NCBI RefSeq assembly: GCF_003194625.1
Contig: NZ_QHKX01000002.1
Coordinates: forward strand, 992,001 to 1,056,000
DNA from: Nocardioides solisilvae
GTDB lineage: Bacteria; Actinomycetota; Actinomycetes; Propionibacteriales; Nocardioidaceae
DNA length: 64,000 nt
Reading direction: 5' to 3'
Part shown: piece after piece, positions 38,337-48,470 of the stretch
Layout of the letters: each line of letters begins with the position of its first letter
Numbering within the stretch: position 1 is the stretch's first letter
Made by a program: the position numbers and the translations under genes
Notes under the pieces: model-generated
Seen by the model: only the letters and a program-made list of their open reading frames with translations
What the model was told of the DNA's origin: nothing
The model's database searches: none

Positions 38337-39581
38337 TCAGCCGCGCGGGACCTCGCTCCACGGCCCGCGGTCGGCACGCAGGTCGCCGGGCAGCCCGAGC
38401 AGCCGCTCGCCGACGATGTTGCGCAGCACGTCGGAGGTGCCGCCCTCGATGGTGAAGGCGCGGCTGCGCAGCCAGGCGCGCTGGACGTCCTCGGCCGACG
38501 AGATCGTCGCGCGGCGCAGCACGCCGTCGCCCAGGTCCTCGGGCTCGCGCACGAGGTCGTAGCCGGAGTAGACCGACGCCTCGGGGCCGAGGAGGTCCAT
38601 GCAGAAGTCGAGGACGTCCTGGCCGAGCTCGGCCCAGACGAGCTTGGCGGCCGAGCCCTCGGGGCCGATGGGGGCGTCGCCGCGCTCGACGCGCTGGCGG
38701 TCGCCGGTGAGGCGGGCAGCGTCCGCCCGGACGAAGAGACCGACGAGCCGCTCCTCGAGGGCGGGCGTGCGGAGCTCGGGACGCTCCTGCCACAGCCGCA
38801 GGGCGGTGCCGACGAGGCCCGAGCCGCGCACGCTGGAGCCGCCGCCGATGGCGGTCCGCTCGTTCATCAGGGTGGTCATCGCCACCGACCAGCCGGCCCC
38901 GACGTCGCCCAGGCGCTGCGCGTCGGGGATCCGCACGTCCTCGAGGAAGACCTCGTTGAACTCGGCCTCTCCCGTCATCTGGCGCAGCGGGCGGACGCTG
39001 ACGCCCGGGGAGGTCATGTCGACGAGGAAGTAGCTGAGCCCCTTGTGCTTGGCGGCGTCGGGGTCGGTGCGGGCCAGCAGCATCGCCCAGCGGGCCACGT
39101 GGCCCAGGCTCGTCCAGACCTTCTGCCCGTTGACCACCCACTCGTCGCCGTCCCGCACCGCCCGGGTGGCCAGGCCGGCCAGGTCGGAGCCGGCGCCCGG
39201 CTCGCTGAAGAGCTGGCACCACAGGTGCTCGCAGGTGTAGAGCGGGCGGAGCAGGGCCTCGCAGAGCTCGTCGCTGCCGTGCTCGACGATCGTGGGTCCG
39301 GCCATCCCGTAGCCCATCGGGTTGAGCTCGAAGACGGGCGGCACCCCGGCGTCCTCCAGGATCCGCTGGGCCACCTCCTGCAGCCCGGCGTCGAGCCCGA
39401 GCCCCCCGCGGCCGGGCGGGAAGTGCACCCAGGCGAGACCGGCGTCGTAGACCGCTCCCAGGACCTCGCGCAGCCCGGTGGTGGCCGGGGGGTGCTCGGC
39501 CAGCACGCGGTGGGCGCGCTCGGCCACGAGGCGGCGTCCCTCCTCGTGGGTCCGGGCGGGGGCGTCGGCGGTCACGGTCAT
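38337..39581 (-). CDS. Acyl-CoA dehydrogenase (FadE type)
   Basis: The 414-residue protein has LFSEPGAGSDLA, WVVNGQKVWTSLG, FNEVFLEDVRIPD and a C-terminal SRAFTIEGGTSDVLRNIVGERLLGLP with catalytic Glu379. This wording is that of the large actinobacterial FadE group that works on bulky or branched acyl-CoA. It is monocistronic with its own regulon operator 28 bp upstream of the ATG. Together with genes at 34162 and 44381 it gives the island three distinct dehydrogenases. Confidence 0.93.
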   Translation of the reverse strand: MTVTADAPARTHEEGRRLVAERAHRVLAEHPPATTGLREVLGAVYDAGLAWVHFPPGRGGLGLDAGLQEVAQRILEDAGVPPVFELNPMGYGMAGPTIVEHGSDELCEALLRPLYTCEHLWCQLFSEPGAGSDLAGLATRAVRDGDEWVVNGQKVWTSLGHVARWAMLLARTDPDAAKHKGLSYFLVDMTSPGVSVRPLRQMTGEAEFNEVFLEDVRIPDAQRLGDVGAGWSVAMTTLMNERTAIGGGSSVRGSGLVGTALRLWQERPELRTPALEERLVGLFVRADAARLTGDRQRVERGDAPIGPEGSAAKLVWAELGQDVLDFCMDLLGPEASVYSGYDLVREPEDLGDGVLRRATISSAEDVQRAWLRSRAFTIEGGTSDVLRNIVGERLLGLPGDLRADRGPWSEVPRG

Positions 39582-39608
39582 CTGGTCCTCCGGTCCTGGG
39601 ATGCTGAC

Positions 39609-39622
39609 TTAGCGCTCGTTCA
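39609..39622. promoter_or_regulatory. Island operator, TTAGCGCTCGTTCA
   Basis: It differs from the 37374 copy at one position and lies 28 bp before the acyl-CoA dehydrogenase start. Confidence 0.75.
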
Positions 39623-39717
39623 AGATAACCCGGCGTGCCGGGACGGTCAACGCCCGCGCACGCCCGGAGGGCGTCGGCAGGACGCCGGACACCCGGCCGG
39701 GGGGACGTCGTACGGCG

Positions 39718-40374
39718 TCAGTCGCGGGCCCGCTCGCGGACCTTGCGGATCACGGCGGGACTGGCGCCCACGGTGTGCGCGCAGATGTCCTGGTAGCGGG
39801 CCGCCACCGCCTCGGGGGAGAGCTCGCCGCCGACCCGGAACCAGACCGGGATTCCCTGGAGCATGCCGAGGATCGCCCGCGTCGTGTCCCGCGCGTCGGT
39901 GGTGTCGAAGACGCCCGCCTCCACCCCGGCCTCGACGGCCGAGAGCAGGAGCTCCTCGATGGCGCGTCGCTTCTGCGTGTAGGCCGCCCGCAGGTCGGCC
40001 GGCAGCAGCCGGGCCTCCCGGTCGACGCTCGCCGTGCGACCGGCGTTGGCCTCGAAGAGCGCGATGCACTCGACGAGGTTGAGGAACCGGTCGACCGGCT
40101 TGGGCCCGGCCTCCTCCACGGCCGCCCGGCAGAGCGCCGTCAGGTGGTTGATGGAGGCGTCGAGGATCGCGAGGAGGAGCGCCTCCTTGTTCTCGTAGTG
40201 GTAGTAGAGCGCGGGCACCGTGACGCCGACCCGGCGCGCGATGTCGCGCACCGACGTGCCGTGGTAGCCGGCCTCGTAGAAGGCGTCCCGGGACGCGGCG
40301 AGGATCGGCGGGAGCTCGAGCTCGTCGGCGGCCCGCCAGCTGCTGACCTCCACGGTCGTGACGTCCTCGGTCAT
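39718..40374 (-). CDS. TetR-family regulator, candidate master regulator of the CoA island
   Basis: The 218-residue protein has the TetR HTH (AGYHGTSVRDIARRVGVTVPALYYHYENKEALL) and a ligand domain ending VWFRVGGELSPEAVAARY, a tail shared with the XRE-TetR protein at 22493 and the partial TetR at 63663. That tail type is common among regulators of acyl-CoA metabolism. It lies 112 bp after the nitronate-monooxygenase-like gene, same strand, so it may be the last gene of the 46310-40487 operon, which itself carries the palindrome; autoregulation would follow. Binding to the island operators is inference. Confidence 0.9.
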   Translation of the reverse strand: MTEDVTTVEVSSWRAADELELPPILAASRDAFYEAGYHGTSVRDIARRVGVTVPALYYHYENKEALLLAILDASINHLTALCRAAVEEAGPKPVDRFLNLVECIALFEANAGRTASVDREARLLPADLRAAYTQKRRAIEELLLSAVEAGVEAGVFDTTDARDTTRAILGMLQGIPVWFRVGGELSPEAVAARYQDICAHTVGASPAVIRKVRERARD

Positions 40375-40486
40375 CGCTGCTCCGTTCGCACCGGGGCGGC
40401 CCGACCGCGTGCGCGCGCCCCACTCACCGTCCGGGGAGATGGTAGCCAGCGGCGGGCGTCCGCCCGGTGACCCCCGCCGCCGCTCG

Positions 40487-42244
<1,758 letters not shown>

Positions 42245-42300
42245 TCAGGGGGTACGTCGGGAGGTACGTCGGGGAGTGCTGCGCGACGGTCGGCGCGGGG

Positions 42301-43491
42301 TCAGAGCCGCTCGATGATCGTCGCGTTGGCCATGCCGCCGCCCTCGCACATGGTCTGCAGGGCGTAGCGGCCGCCGGTGGCCTCGAGGTGGTTGAGCATC
42401 GTCGCCATCAGGCGGGTGCCCGAGCCGCCGAGCGGGTGGCCCAGGGCGATCGCGCCGCCGCGCGGGTTGACCTTGGCGAGGTCGACGCCGAGCTCCTTGG
42501 CCCAGGCCAGCGGCACGGGGGCGAAGGCCTCGTTGACCTCGAAGGCGTCGATGTCGTCGAGGCTGAGCCCCGAGCGGGCCAGCGCCTTCTCGGTGGCCGG
42601 GATGACGCCGGTGAGCATGAGCAGCGGGTCGCTGCCGGTGACGGCGAAGGTGTGCAGGCGGGCCCGCGGGGTGAGGCCGAGCTGGGCCGCCCTCTCCTCG
42701 CTCATGATCAGCGCGGCGGAGGCACCGTCGGTCAGCGGGGAGGAGTTGCCCGGCGTGATCGCCCAGGTGATCTCGCTGAACCGCTCCTCGAGGGCGGCGT
42801 CGAAGAACGACGGCTTGAGGCCGGCGAGGCCCTCCGCCGTCGTGCTCGGCCGCACGGTCTCGTCGACGCGGTGGACGTGGGTGCCGCCCTCGGCGTCGGT
42901 CACTTCGACGGGGATGATCTCGTGGTCGAAGGCGCCCGACTCGCCGGCCTGGGCGGCCAGCTGGTGGGAGCGCGCGGAGTAGTCGTCGAGCTCGGCGCGG
43001 GAGAGGCCCCACCGGGCGGCGATGATCTCGGCGGAGACGCCCTGGTTGACCAGGCCGTCGGGATAGCGCTCGGAGAGCGGGCCGAAGGGCGTGCCGCCCT
43101 GGCCGGCCATGCCCATCGGCACCCGGCTCATCGACTCCACGCCGCAGGCGATGGCGACGTCGTAGACGCCGGCCATCACGCCCTGGCCGGCGAAGTGCAC
43201 GGCCTGCTGCGAGGAGCCGCACTGGCGGTCGATGCTGGTGCCCGGCACGTGCTCGGGGAAGCCGGCCGCCAGCAGCGCCGTGCGGGCGACGTTGAGGCCC
43301 TGGTCGCCGACCTGGCTCACGCAGCCGGCGATGACGTCGTCGACGAGCGCCGGGTCGAGGCCGTTGCGCTCCACGAGCGCGGCGAGGGTGGTGGCGAGCA
43401 GGGTGCCCGGGTGGGTGCCCGAGAGGGCTCCCCCCGGCTTGCCCTTGCCCGAGGCGGTGCGGACGACGTCGACGATCACGGCTGAGTGCAT
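42301..43491 (-). CDS. Acetyl-CoA C-acyltransferase (thiolase)
   Basis: The 396-residue thiolase has the nucleophile Cys91 in DRQCGSSQQ, NEAFAPVPLAW, GHPLGGSG and a terminal TMCEGGGMANATII. CGSSQQ with VHFAGQGVMAG resembles thiolases of the steroid/FadA5-FadA6 and long-chain type more than AtoB. It would release acetyl- or propionyl-CoA as last step of the island pathway. ATG 43491 starts the typical MHSAVIVDVVRTASGK. An 89-bp spacer with a 12-bp tandem duplication separates it from the upstream crotonase. Confidence 0.93.
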   Translation of the reverse strand: MHSAVIVDVVRTASGKGKPGGALSGTHPGTLLATTLAALVERNGLDPALVDDVIAGCVSQVGDQGLNVARTALLAAGFPEHVPGTSIDRQCGSSQQAVHFAGQGVMAGVYDVAIACGVESMSRVPMGMAGQGGTPFGPLSERYPDGLVNQGVSAEIIAARWGLSRAELDDYSARSHQLAAQAGESGAFDHEIIPVEVTDAEGGTHVHRVDETVRPSTTAEGLAGLKPSFFDAALEERFSEITWAITPGNSSPLTDGASAALIMSEERAAQLGLTPRARLHTFAVTGSDPLLMLTGVIPATEKALARSGLSLDDIDAFEVNEAFAPVPLAWAKELGVDLAKVNPRGGAIALGHPLGGSGTRLMATMLNHLEATGGRYALQTMCEGGGMANATIIERL

Positions 43492-43528
43492 GGAAGAGCT
43501 CCTGGTGTCTGGTGCTGGCAGGCGGGTT

Positions 43529-43552
43529 GCTGGCTGGGTGGCTGGCTGGGTG
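43529..43552. repeat. Perfect 12-bp tandem duplication
   Basis: GCTGGCTGGGTG occurs twice in direct succession inside a TGG-rich stretch (43511-43565) between two genes of one operon. Confidence 0.85.
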
Positions 43553-43580
43553 CTTGCTGGATGGGGACGGCGGGCGCGGC

Positions 43581-44384
43581 TCAGCGGCCGCGGAAGTGCG
43601 GCTCGCGCTTGGCGAGGAAGGCCTCGAAGGCCTCCTTGGCGTCGTCCATCACCATGTTGACCGACTGGTTGGCGCCCTCGGTGTCGAGCGCCTGCGGCAG
43701 GTCCATCTCGAAGGAGGCGTTGAGCATCCGCTTCGACAGCGACGCCGCGATCGGGGGGTTGGCCCGGAGCCGGGCGACGAGGCCGTCGACCTCCGCGTCG
43801 AGCGCGTCGGCCGCGACCACCCGGGTGACGAGGCCGGCCTGGGACGCCTCCTCGGCCGAGAGGATGTCGCCGAGCAGGACGAGCTCCTTGGCCTTCTGCA
43901 GGCCGACCAGGCGGGGCAGCACCCAGGCGCCGCCGAAGTCGACCGACAGGCCGCGGCGGATGAAGATCTCGGAGAACCGGGCGCGGCTGGAGGCGACCAC
44001 GAGGTCGCAGGCGAGGGCGATGTTCATGCCGGCGCCGACGGCGACGCCGTCGACCCGGGCCACGGTGGGCACCGGGCAGCGGTGCAGCGCCAGGCAGGCC
44101 GCGTTGACGACCTCCATGTTCACCAGCGAGTGGGTCTCCCCCGACTGCGACGAGAGGTCGGCGCCGGCGCAGAAGTCCTCCCCGGCCCCGGTCACCACGA
44201 CGACCCGATCCTCGCCGAGCGTCACGGAGGAGAGCGCCTCGCCGAGGAGCCGCCACCCCTCGAGGGTCATCGCGTTCTTGCGGCGCGACTGGTTGAGCAC
44301 GACCGTGACGACGCCGTCGCGGCGGCTCACCGTCACCGGCGCCTCGTCCTCCCCGGTCGCGGGGACGGTCTGCTGGGCGCTCAT
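43581..44384 (-). CDS. Enoyl-CoA hydratase/isomerase family protein
   Basis: The 267-residue crotonase has VLNQSRRKNAMTLE, GAGEDFCAGADLS and VDGVAVGAGMNIALACD. Neither classical hydratase glutamate is present at the expected places, but GLSVDFGGAWVLPR holds the isomerase/lyase-type Asp. It follows the acyl-CoA dehydrogenase with a 4-bp ATGA overlap and so is coupled to it. It ends KREPHFRGR, like many actinobacterial crotonases. Confidence 0.9.
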   Translation of the reverse strand: MSAQQTVPATGEDEAPVTVSRRDGVVTVVLNQSRRKNAMTLEGWRLLGEALSSVTLGEDRVVVVTGAGEDFCAGADLSSQSGETHSLVNMEVVNAACLALHRCPVPTVARVDGVAVGAGMNIALACDLVVASSRARFSEIFIRRGLSVDFGGAWVLPRLVGLQKAKELVLLGDILSAEEASQAGLVTRVVAADALDAEVDGLVARLRANPPIAASLSKRMLNASFEMDLPQALDTEGANQSVNMVMDDAKEAFEAFLAKREPHFRGR

Positions 44385-45514
44385 GCGTCCACCTCCGTCA
44401 GGGTCAGGGTGAGGGCCTTCTCGGCCAGCCGCCGGCCGTGCAGCCGCCGTCCGCCGAGCAGGGTGCCGTTGGACTGGGCCGCCTTGAGGTAGCGGTGGGC
44501 CGGGTGCTCCCAGGTGAAGCCGATCCCGCCGTGCACCTGGACGGCGCCCCGGGTCACCTGCCGGGCCGCGTCGGTGGCCGCGGTGAGGGCGAGGCTGCTG
44601 GCGAGCGCGGGGTCGTCGCCGCCCTCGGCCAGGGCCCACAGCGCGTGGTAGGTCGTGGAGCGGGCGTCCTCGGCCGCGACGTACATGTCGGCGATCCGGT
44701 GCTTGACCGCCTGGAAGGAGCCGATCGCCCGGCCGAACTGCACGCGGGTCGCGGCGTGCTCGACCGAGAGGTCGAGCATCGCGCGGGCGATGCCGGTCTG
44801 CTCGGCGGCCAGCAGCGCGGCGGCCGCGTCGAGGGCCGTCTCCACGACCTCCGTCGCGGGGCGGTCGGTGGCGAGCCGGGTGGCGGGCACCCCGTCGAAG
44901 ACCAGGTGGGCCTGGGTGCGCCCCTGGTCGAGCGGGACGACCTCCTCGCGGGTGAGCCCCGGGGCGTCGGTGTGCACCAGCAGCAGCAGCGGCTCGGCGT
45001 CCTCGCCGGCCGCGGCGTGGCAGAGCACCACGTCGGCCACCCCGCCCTCGAGCACGAAGCCGGAGGTGCCGTCGACGTACCAGACGCCGTCCTCCTCGCG
45101 GGCCGCGAGCGGGGGCACACGGGGGTCGAGGTGGCCGGCGCCGTCGGCGAGCGCCGCGGTCGCCACGACCTCGCCGGCGGCGACCTGCTCGAGCAGCGCG
45201 CGGGCGTCGGGGTCCTGCGGGCAGTGCGCCAGCGCCGTCACGGCCAGGCCGACCGTGGGCACCAGCGGGGTGGGCAGGAGGGCCCGGCCCAGCTCCTCGG
45301 CGACCACGCCGGCCTCCAGCAGGGAGGCGCCGGCGCCGCCGAGCTCGGGGTCGACGGTCAGCCCGGCGACCGACAGGCCGGTGGCCAGCGCGCGCCAGGT
45401 CTCCCGGCCGAAGCCGGGCTCGCCGTCGTGGGCGGGCGGGCGCCTGCGGCAGAAGTCGGCCACGACGCCGCGCAGCGTGCGCTGCTCCTCGCTCCACTCG
45501 AACTCGGTGCTCAT
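44381..45514 (-). CDS. Acyl-CoA dehydrogenase family protein without the usual catalytic Glu (FadE28/ChsE-subunit-like)
   Basis: The 377-residue protein has QRTLRGVVADFCRR, LLEAGVVAEELGRALLPTP, RVQFGRAIGSFQAVKHRIADM and QVHGGIGFTWEHPAHRYLKAA. At the end, where the base normally sits, it reads QSNGTLLGG with no Glu. The motif GIGFTWEH is typical of ChsE-like subunits in steroid catabolism, where two dissimilar ACAD chains form a heterotetramer. It may be such a subunit; no adjacent partner gene of the same class is present, so the partner could be encoded at 38337, 34162 or elsewhere. Confidence 0.88.
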   Translation of the reverse strand: MSTEFEWSEEQRTLRGVVADFCRRRPPAHDGEPGFGRETWRALATGLSVAGLTVDPELGGAGASLLEAGVVAEELGRALLPTPLVPTVGLAVTALAHCPQDPDARALLEQVAAGEVVATAALADGAGHLDPRVPPLAAREEDGVWYVDGTSGFVLEGGVADVVLCHAAAGEDAEPLLLLVHTDAPGLTREEVVPLDQGRTQAHLVFDGVPATRLATDRPATEVVETALDAAAALLAAEQTGIARAMLDLSVEHAATRVQFGRAIGSFQAVKHRIADMYVAAEDARSTTYHALWALAEGGDDPALASSLALTAATDAARQVTRGAVQVHGGIGFTWEHPAHRYLKAAQSNGTLLGGRRLHGRRLAEKALTLTLTEVDA

Positions 45515-45515
45515 C

Positions 45516-46310
45516 TCAGTTCCTCTCGGTGACGCTGGTCTGGGCGCGGCCGCGGGCCATCACGTCGCCGCGGCGGGAGCCGTCGCGGTCGAAGCCGGAG
45601 GCCATCCAGGCGGCGGAGGCGGCCGACTCGGCGGCGTACCCCTCCCCCACGGCGGCGAGCTCGGTACGCCGGTGCGAGGCCAGGTAGGCCTGCACCATCG
45701 CGGGGTCGTTGGCGGCGATCGTGGTGGCCACCCGGACCGCGGCGTCCACCAGCTCGTCGGCCGGGACCACCTCGGTGAGCAGGCCGCGGGCGAGCGCCTC
45801 GTCGGCGAAGAGGTAGTCGCCGGTGAGGCTCATCCGGCGGGCCACGCCGCGGCCCACGACCTGCGGCAGCAGCACCGACAGGCCCCAGCCGGGCATGACG
45901 CCGACCCGCGCGTGGGTGTCGGCGAAGCACGCGGCCTCGGAGCCGACGAGGACGTCGCAGGCCAGGGCGACCTCGAGGCCGCCGGTGACGGCGGGGCCGT
46001 TGACGGCGCCGACGAGGGGCTTGGGGAACGGGTCCCACGGCTGGTTGGGCGAGCCGTCGTCGTGGCTGCCGCCGAGCTCGAGGTTGGCACCGGTCGTCTC
46101 GAGCTCGACCAGGTCGAGCCCAGCGCAGAACGCCTTGCCGTTGCCGGTGAGGACCACGGCGCGGACGTCGTCGTCGACGGCCAGCTCGGCGAGCGCGGTC
46201 CGCAGGGCGGTCACCAGCTCGACGTTCAGCGCGTTGCGCTGCTGCGGCCGGTTGAGCCGGAGCACGGCGACGTGGCCGATCCGCTCCTGCTGGAGGACGG
46301 GGTCCGTCAT
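45516..46310 (-). CDS. Enoyl-CoA hydratase
   Basis: The 264-residue crotonase has LNRPQQRNALNVE, GNGKAFCAGLDLVE and VNGPAVTGGLEVALACD, in which Glu144 of classical hydratase is present (GGLE); Glu164 is replaced by His (ADTHARVG). It continues with MPGWGLSVLLPQVVG. It is the first gene of a six- or seven-gene operon (crotonase, dehydrogenase, crotonase, thiolase, SDR, flavoprotein, perhaps TetR), and the regulon palindrome lies 62 bp upstream of its ATG. Confidence 0.91.
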   Translation of the reverse strand: MTDPVLQQERIGHVAVLRLNRPQQRNALNVELVTALRTALAELAVDDDVRAVVLTGNGKAFCAGLDLVELETTGANLELGGSHDDGSPNQPWDPFPKPLVGAVNGPAVTGGLEVALACDVLVGSEAACFADTHARVGVMPGWGLSVLLPQVVGRGVARRMSLTGDYLFADEALARGLLTEVVPADELVDAAVRVATTIAANDPAMVQAYLASHRRTELAAVGEGYAAESAASAAWMASGFDRDGSRRGDVMARGRAQTSVTERN

Positions 46311-46372
46311 GTCGTTCCCTTCGTCGGGGTGGGCGGCGGGTCGTCGCGCGCGGCGGCCGAACACGCACCTAC

Positions 46373-46386
46373 TTAGCGCTCGCTAA
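46373..46386. promoter_or_regulatory. Island operator, TTAGCGCTCGCTAA (perfect arms)
   Basis: TTAGCG and CGCTAA are perfectly complementary around CT. It lies in the 154-bp divergent region between the crotonase operon and the luciferase-like gene. Confidence 0.8.
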
Positions 46387-46464
46387 TACCGTAGGAAGGG
46401 TGCAGACTGCTGTCAAGGCTCCGCGACCCGCGCGGGGCCACCCGAACGGAACCGGAGGGGATCG

Positions 46465-47487
46465 ATGCGACTCGGACTGGCACTCGGCTACTGGGGGTCG
46501 GGCGTGCCCGACGGGCTCCCCGAGCTCGTCGCGGAGGCGGAGGACCTCGGCTACGAGTCGATCTGGACGGCGGAGGCCTACGGGTCGGACGCCTTCACCC
46601 CGCTGGCCTGGCTCGGGTCGCGCACGCGCTCGATGCGCCTGGGCACCTCGATCGTCCAGCTCTCCGCCCGCACGCCGGCGGCCACCGCGATGGCGGCGAT
46701 GACGATGGACCACCTGTCGGGCGGCCGGATGGTGCTGGGCATCGGCGCCTCGGGCCCGCAGGTGGTGGAGGGCTGGTACGGCCAGCCCTACCCGCGGCCG
46801 CTGGCCCGCACCCGGGAGTACGTCGAGATCCTGCGGCGCACCTTCGCGCGCGAGGTCGTCACCTTCTCCGGCGACCACTACCAGGTGCCGCACCCCGGCG
46901 GCACCGGCCTGGGCAAGCCGCTGCGCTCGACGCTGCACCCCGTGCGCCCGACGATCCCGATCCTGCTCGCCGCGGAGGGCCCCAAGAACGTCGCGATGGC
47001 CGCCGAGATCGCCGACGGCTGGATCCCGCTCTTCTACTCCCCGTACGACGACGCGCACTACCGAGCCTCGCTCGCGGAGGGCTTCGGCCGGCGCGAGGGC
47101 GGCCGGCCCGACGACTTCGAGGTGCCCTGCATGGTCACCGTCGAGCTCGACGACGACGTGGAGGCGGCCGCCGACCGGGTCCGCCCGCACCTGGCCCTCT
47201 ACATCGGCGGGATGGGCGCCCGTGGGGTCAACTTCCACTACGAGGTCTTCGCCCGGATGGGCTTCGAGGAGGAGTGCGCCCGGATCCAGGACCACTACCT
47301 CGCGGGCCGCAAGGACGAGGCGGTGCGGGCCGTGCCGCTCTCGCTGGTCGAGAAGGTCGCGCTGGTCGGGCCGCGGGCCAAGGTCGCCGACGAGCTCGCC
47401 GCCTGGGACGACTCCCTGGTCACCACCCTGCTGGTCTCGGGCTCCTCGCCCGAGACCCTGCGCACGATGGCCGAGCTGGTCGGCTGA
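46465..47487 (+). CDS. Luciferase-like F420-dependent oxidoreductase
   Basis: The 340-residue protein is a TIM-barrel LLM enzyme: LGLALGYWGSG, SIWTAEAYGSDAFTPLAWL, RMVLGIGASGPQVVEGWYG and IPILLAAEGPKNVAMAAEIADGWIP. Actinobacterial members of this group use F420H2 to reduce or oxidise unsaturated ketones and CoA esters. It is divergent from the big crotonase operon and shares its operator. A GGAGGGG site precedes the ATG. Confidence 0.9.
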   Translation: MRLGLALGYWGSGVPDGLPELVAEAEDLGYESIWTAEAYGSDAFTPLAWLGSRTRSMRLGTSIVQLSARTPAATAMAAMTMDHLSGGRMVLGIGASGPQVVEGWYGQPYPRPLARTREYVEILRRTFAREVVTFSGDHYQVPHPGGTGLGKPLRSTLHPVRPTIPILLAAEGPKNVAMAAEIADGWIPLFYSPYDDAHYRASLAEGFGRREGGRPDDFEVPCMVTVELDDDVEAAADRVRPHLALYIGGMGARGVNFHYEVFARMGFEEECARIQDHYLAGRKDEAVRAVPLSLVEKVALVGPRAKVADELAAWDDSLVTTLLVSGSSPETLRTMAELVG

Positions 47488-47510
47488 ACCCGGACCCGGG
47501 ACAGAAGACG

Positions 47511-47548
47511 GCAGCGGGGGCCGGCCGCGCAGGGCCGGCCCCCGCTGC
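47511..47548. terminator. Bidirectional intrinsic terminator
   Basis: A perfect 16-bp GC stem (47511-47526 with 47533-47548) lies between convergent genes. Confidence 0.85.
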
Positions 47549-47573
47549 CCCTGCCGCCGCCCCTGCCGCTGGG

Positions 47574-48350
47574 TCAGAAGATGGCGTAGCCGCCGTCGAT
47601 GACCAGCTGGCTGCCGGTCTGGTAGGTCGAGGCGTCGCTGGCCAGGTAGACCGCGGCCCCGCCGAACTCCTCCGGGCGGCCCCAGCGCCGCACCGGCACC
47701 CGCGAGATCACGTGCTTCTCGAAGGCCTCGGAGTCCTGCATGTCGTCGGTCATGTCGGTGGCGATCCAGCCGGGCAGGATCGTGTTGACCCGGATCCCGT
47801 AGCGGGCCAGGTCGACCGCCGCGGCGTTGGAGAGCGCGAGCACGGCACCCTTGGAGGCGCCGTAGGAGGAGTTGCGCCCGGCGCCCTCGATCGCGGCGAG
47901 GCTGGCGATGGCGATGATCGAGCCGCCCGGCTCGCCGGCCTTCGCCCGCTCCACCATCACCTTCGAGGTCTCGCGGACGGTCCACATGACGCCGTCCACG
48001 TTGGTGGCCAGCACCCGGCGGTGCTCGTCGTCGTCGACCTCGTGGACCGGCTTGATCGCCCCGCCCGTGCCGGCGTTGGCCACGACCGTGTGCAGGCCGC
48101 CCATCCGCTCGACGGCGGCTGCCACCCCGCGGCGCACCGCGTCGGGGTCGGCGACGTCGACCGCGTCGGTGTGCACCGTCGCGCCGTCGGCGAAGGTGGC
48201 GCGGGCCGCCTCGAGCCGCTCGGCGTTGCGTCCCCAGATCGTGATCTCGGCTCCCGCCTCCGCGAGCGCCCGGGCCATGGCGAGGCCGATGCCCGACCCT
48301 CCCCCGGTGACCAGGGCCTTCTTTCCTTCGAGCGAGAACAACGACGTCAC
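47574..48350 (-). CDS. SDR-family dehydrogenase
   Basis: The 258-residue SDR has ALVTGGGSGIGLAMA, NAGTGGAIKPV, the catalytic Ser in IAIASLAAIEG and YGASK, and VIDGGYAIF at the end. It is a standard NAD(P)-dependent alcohol/ketone oxidoreductase; in this setting a 3-hydroxyacyl-CoA or ring-alcohol dehydrogenase is plausible. GTG 48350 has GGAGG upstream. A regulon operator lies 33 bp before the start. Confidence 0.92.
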   Translation of the reverse strand: MTSLFSLEGKKALVTGGGSGIGLAMARALAEAGAEITIWGRNAERLEAARATFADGATVHTDAVDVADPDAVRRGVAAAVERMGGLHTVVANAGTGGAIKPVHEVDDDEHRRVLATNVDGVMWTVRETSKVMVERAKAGEPGGSIIAIASLAAIEGAGRNSSYGASKGAVLALSNAAAVDLARYGIRVNTILPGWIATDMTDDMQDSEAFEKHVISRVPVRRWGRPEEFGGAAVYLASDASTYQTGSQLVIDGGYAIF

Positions 48351-48382
48351 GAGCGCCTCCTGGGCGTGGTGGGTGCGGCTAC

Positions 48383-48396
48383 TTAGCGTTCGCTCA
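48383..48396. promoter_or_regulatory. Island operator, TTAGCGTTCGCTCA
   Basis: It matches the consensus TTAGCGYTCGYTMA and lies upstream of the SDR gene. Confidence 0.7.
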
Positions 48397-48424
48397 CTAT
48401 AGGCCGGGTTGGCCGGCGCCGACA

Positions 48425-48470
48425 GGGGGTGCCCGCGCCCCTCCAGACGGGGGTGCCCGCGCCCCTCACG
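48425..48470. repeat. 24-bp tandem duplication reaching a stop codon
   Basis: GGGGGTGCCCGCGCCCCTC begins at 48425 and again at 48449. The second copy runs into the stop codon of the luciferase-like gene (48466-48468). Confidence 0.8.

Noticed and set aside
48383..48396. Classification of the island operators as KstR or KstR2 sites of steroid catabolism
   Set aside because: The known motifs (TnnAACnnGTTnnA and AAGCAAGnnCTTGCTT) do not match TTAGCGYTCGYTMA.
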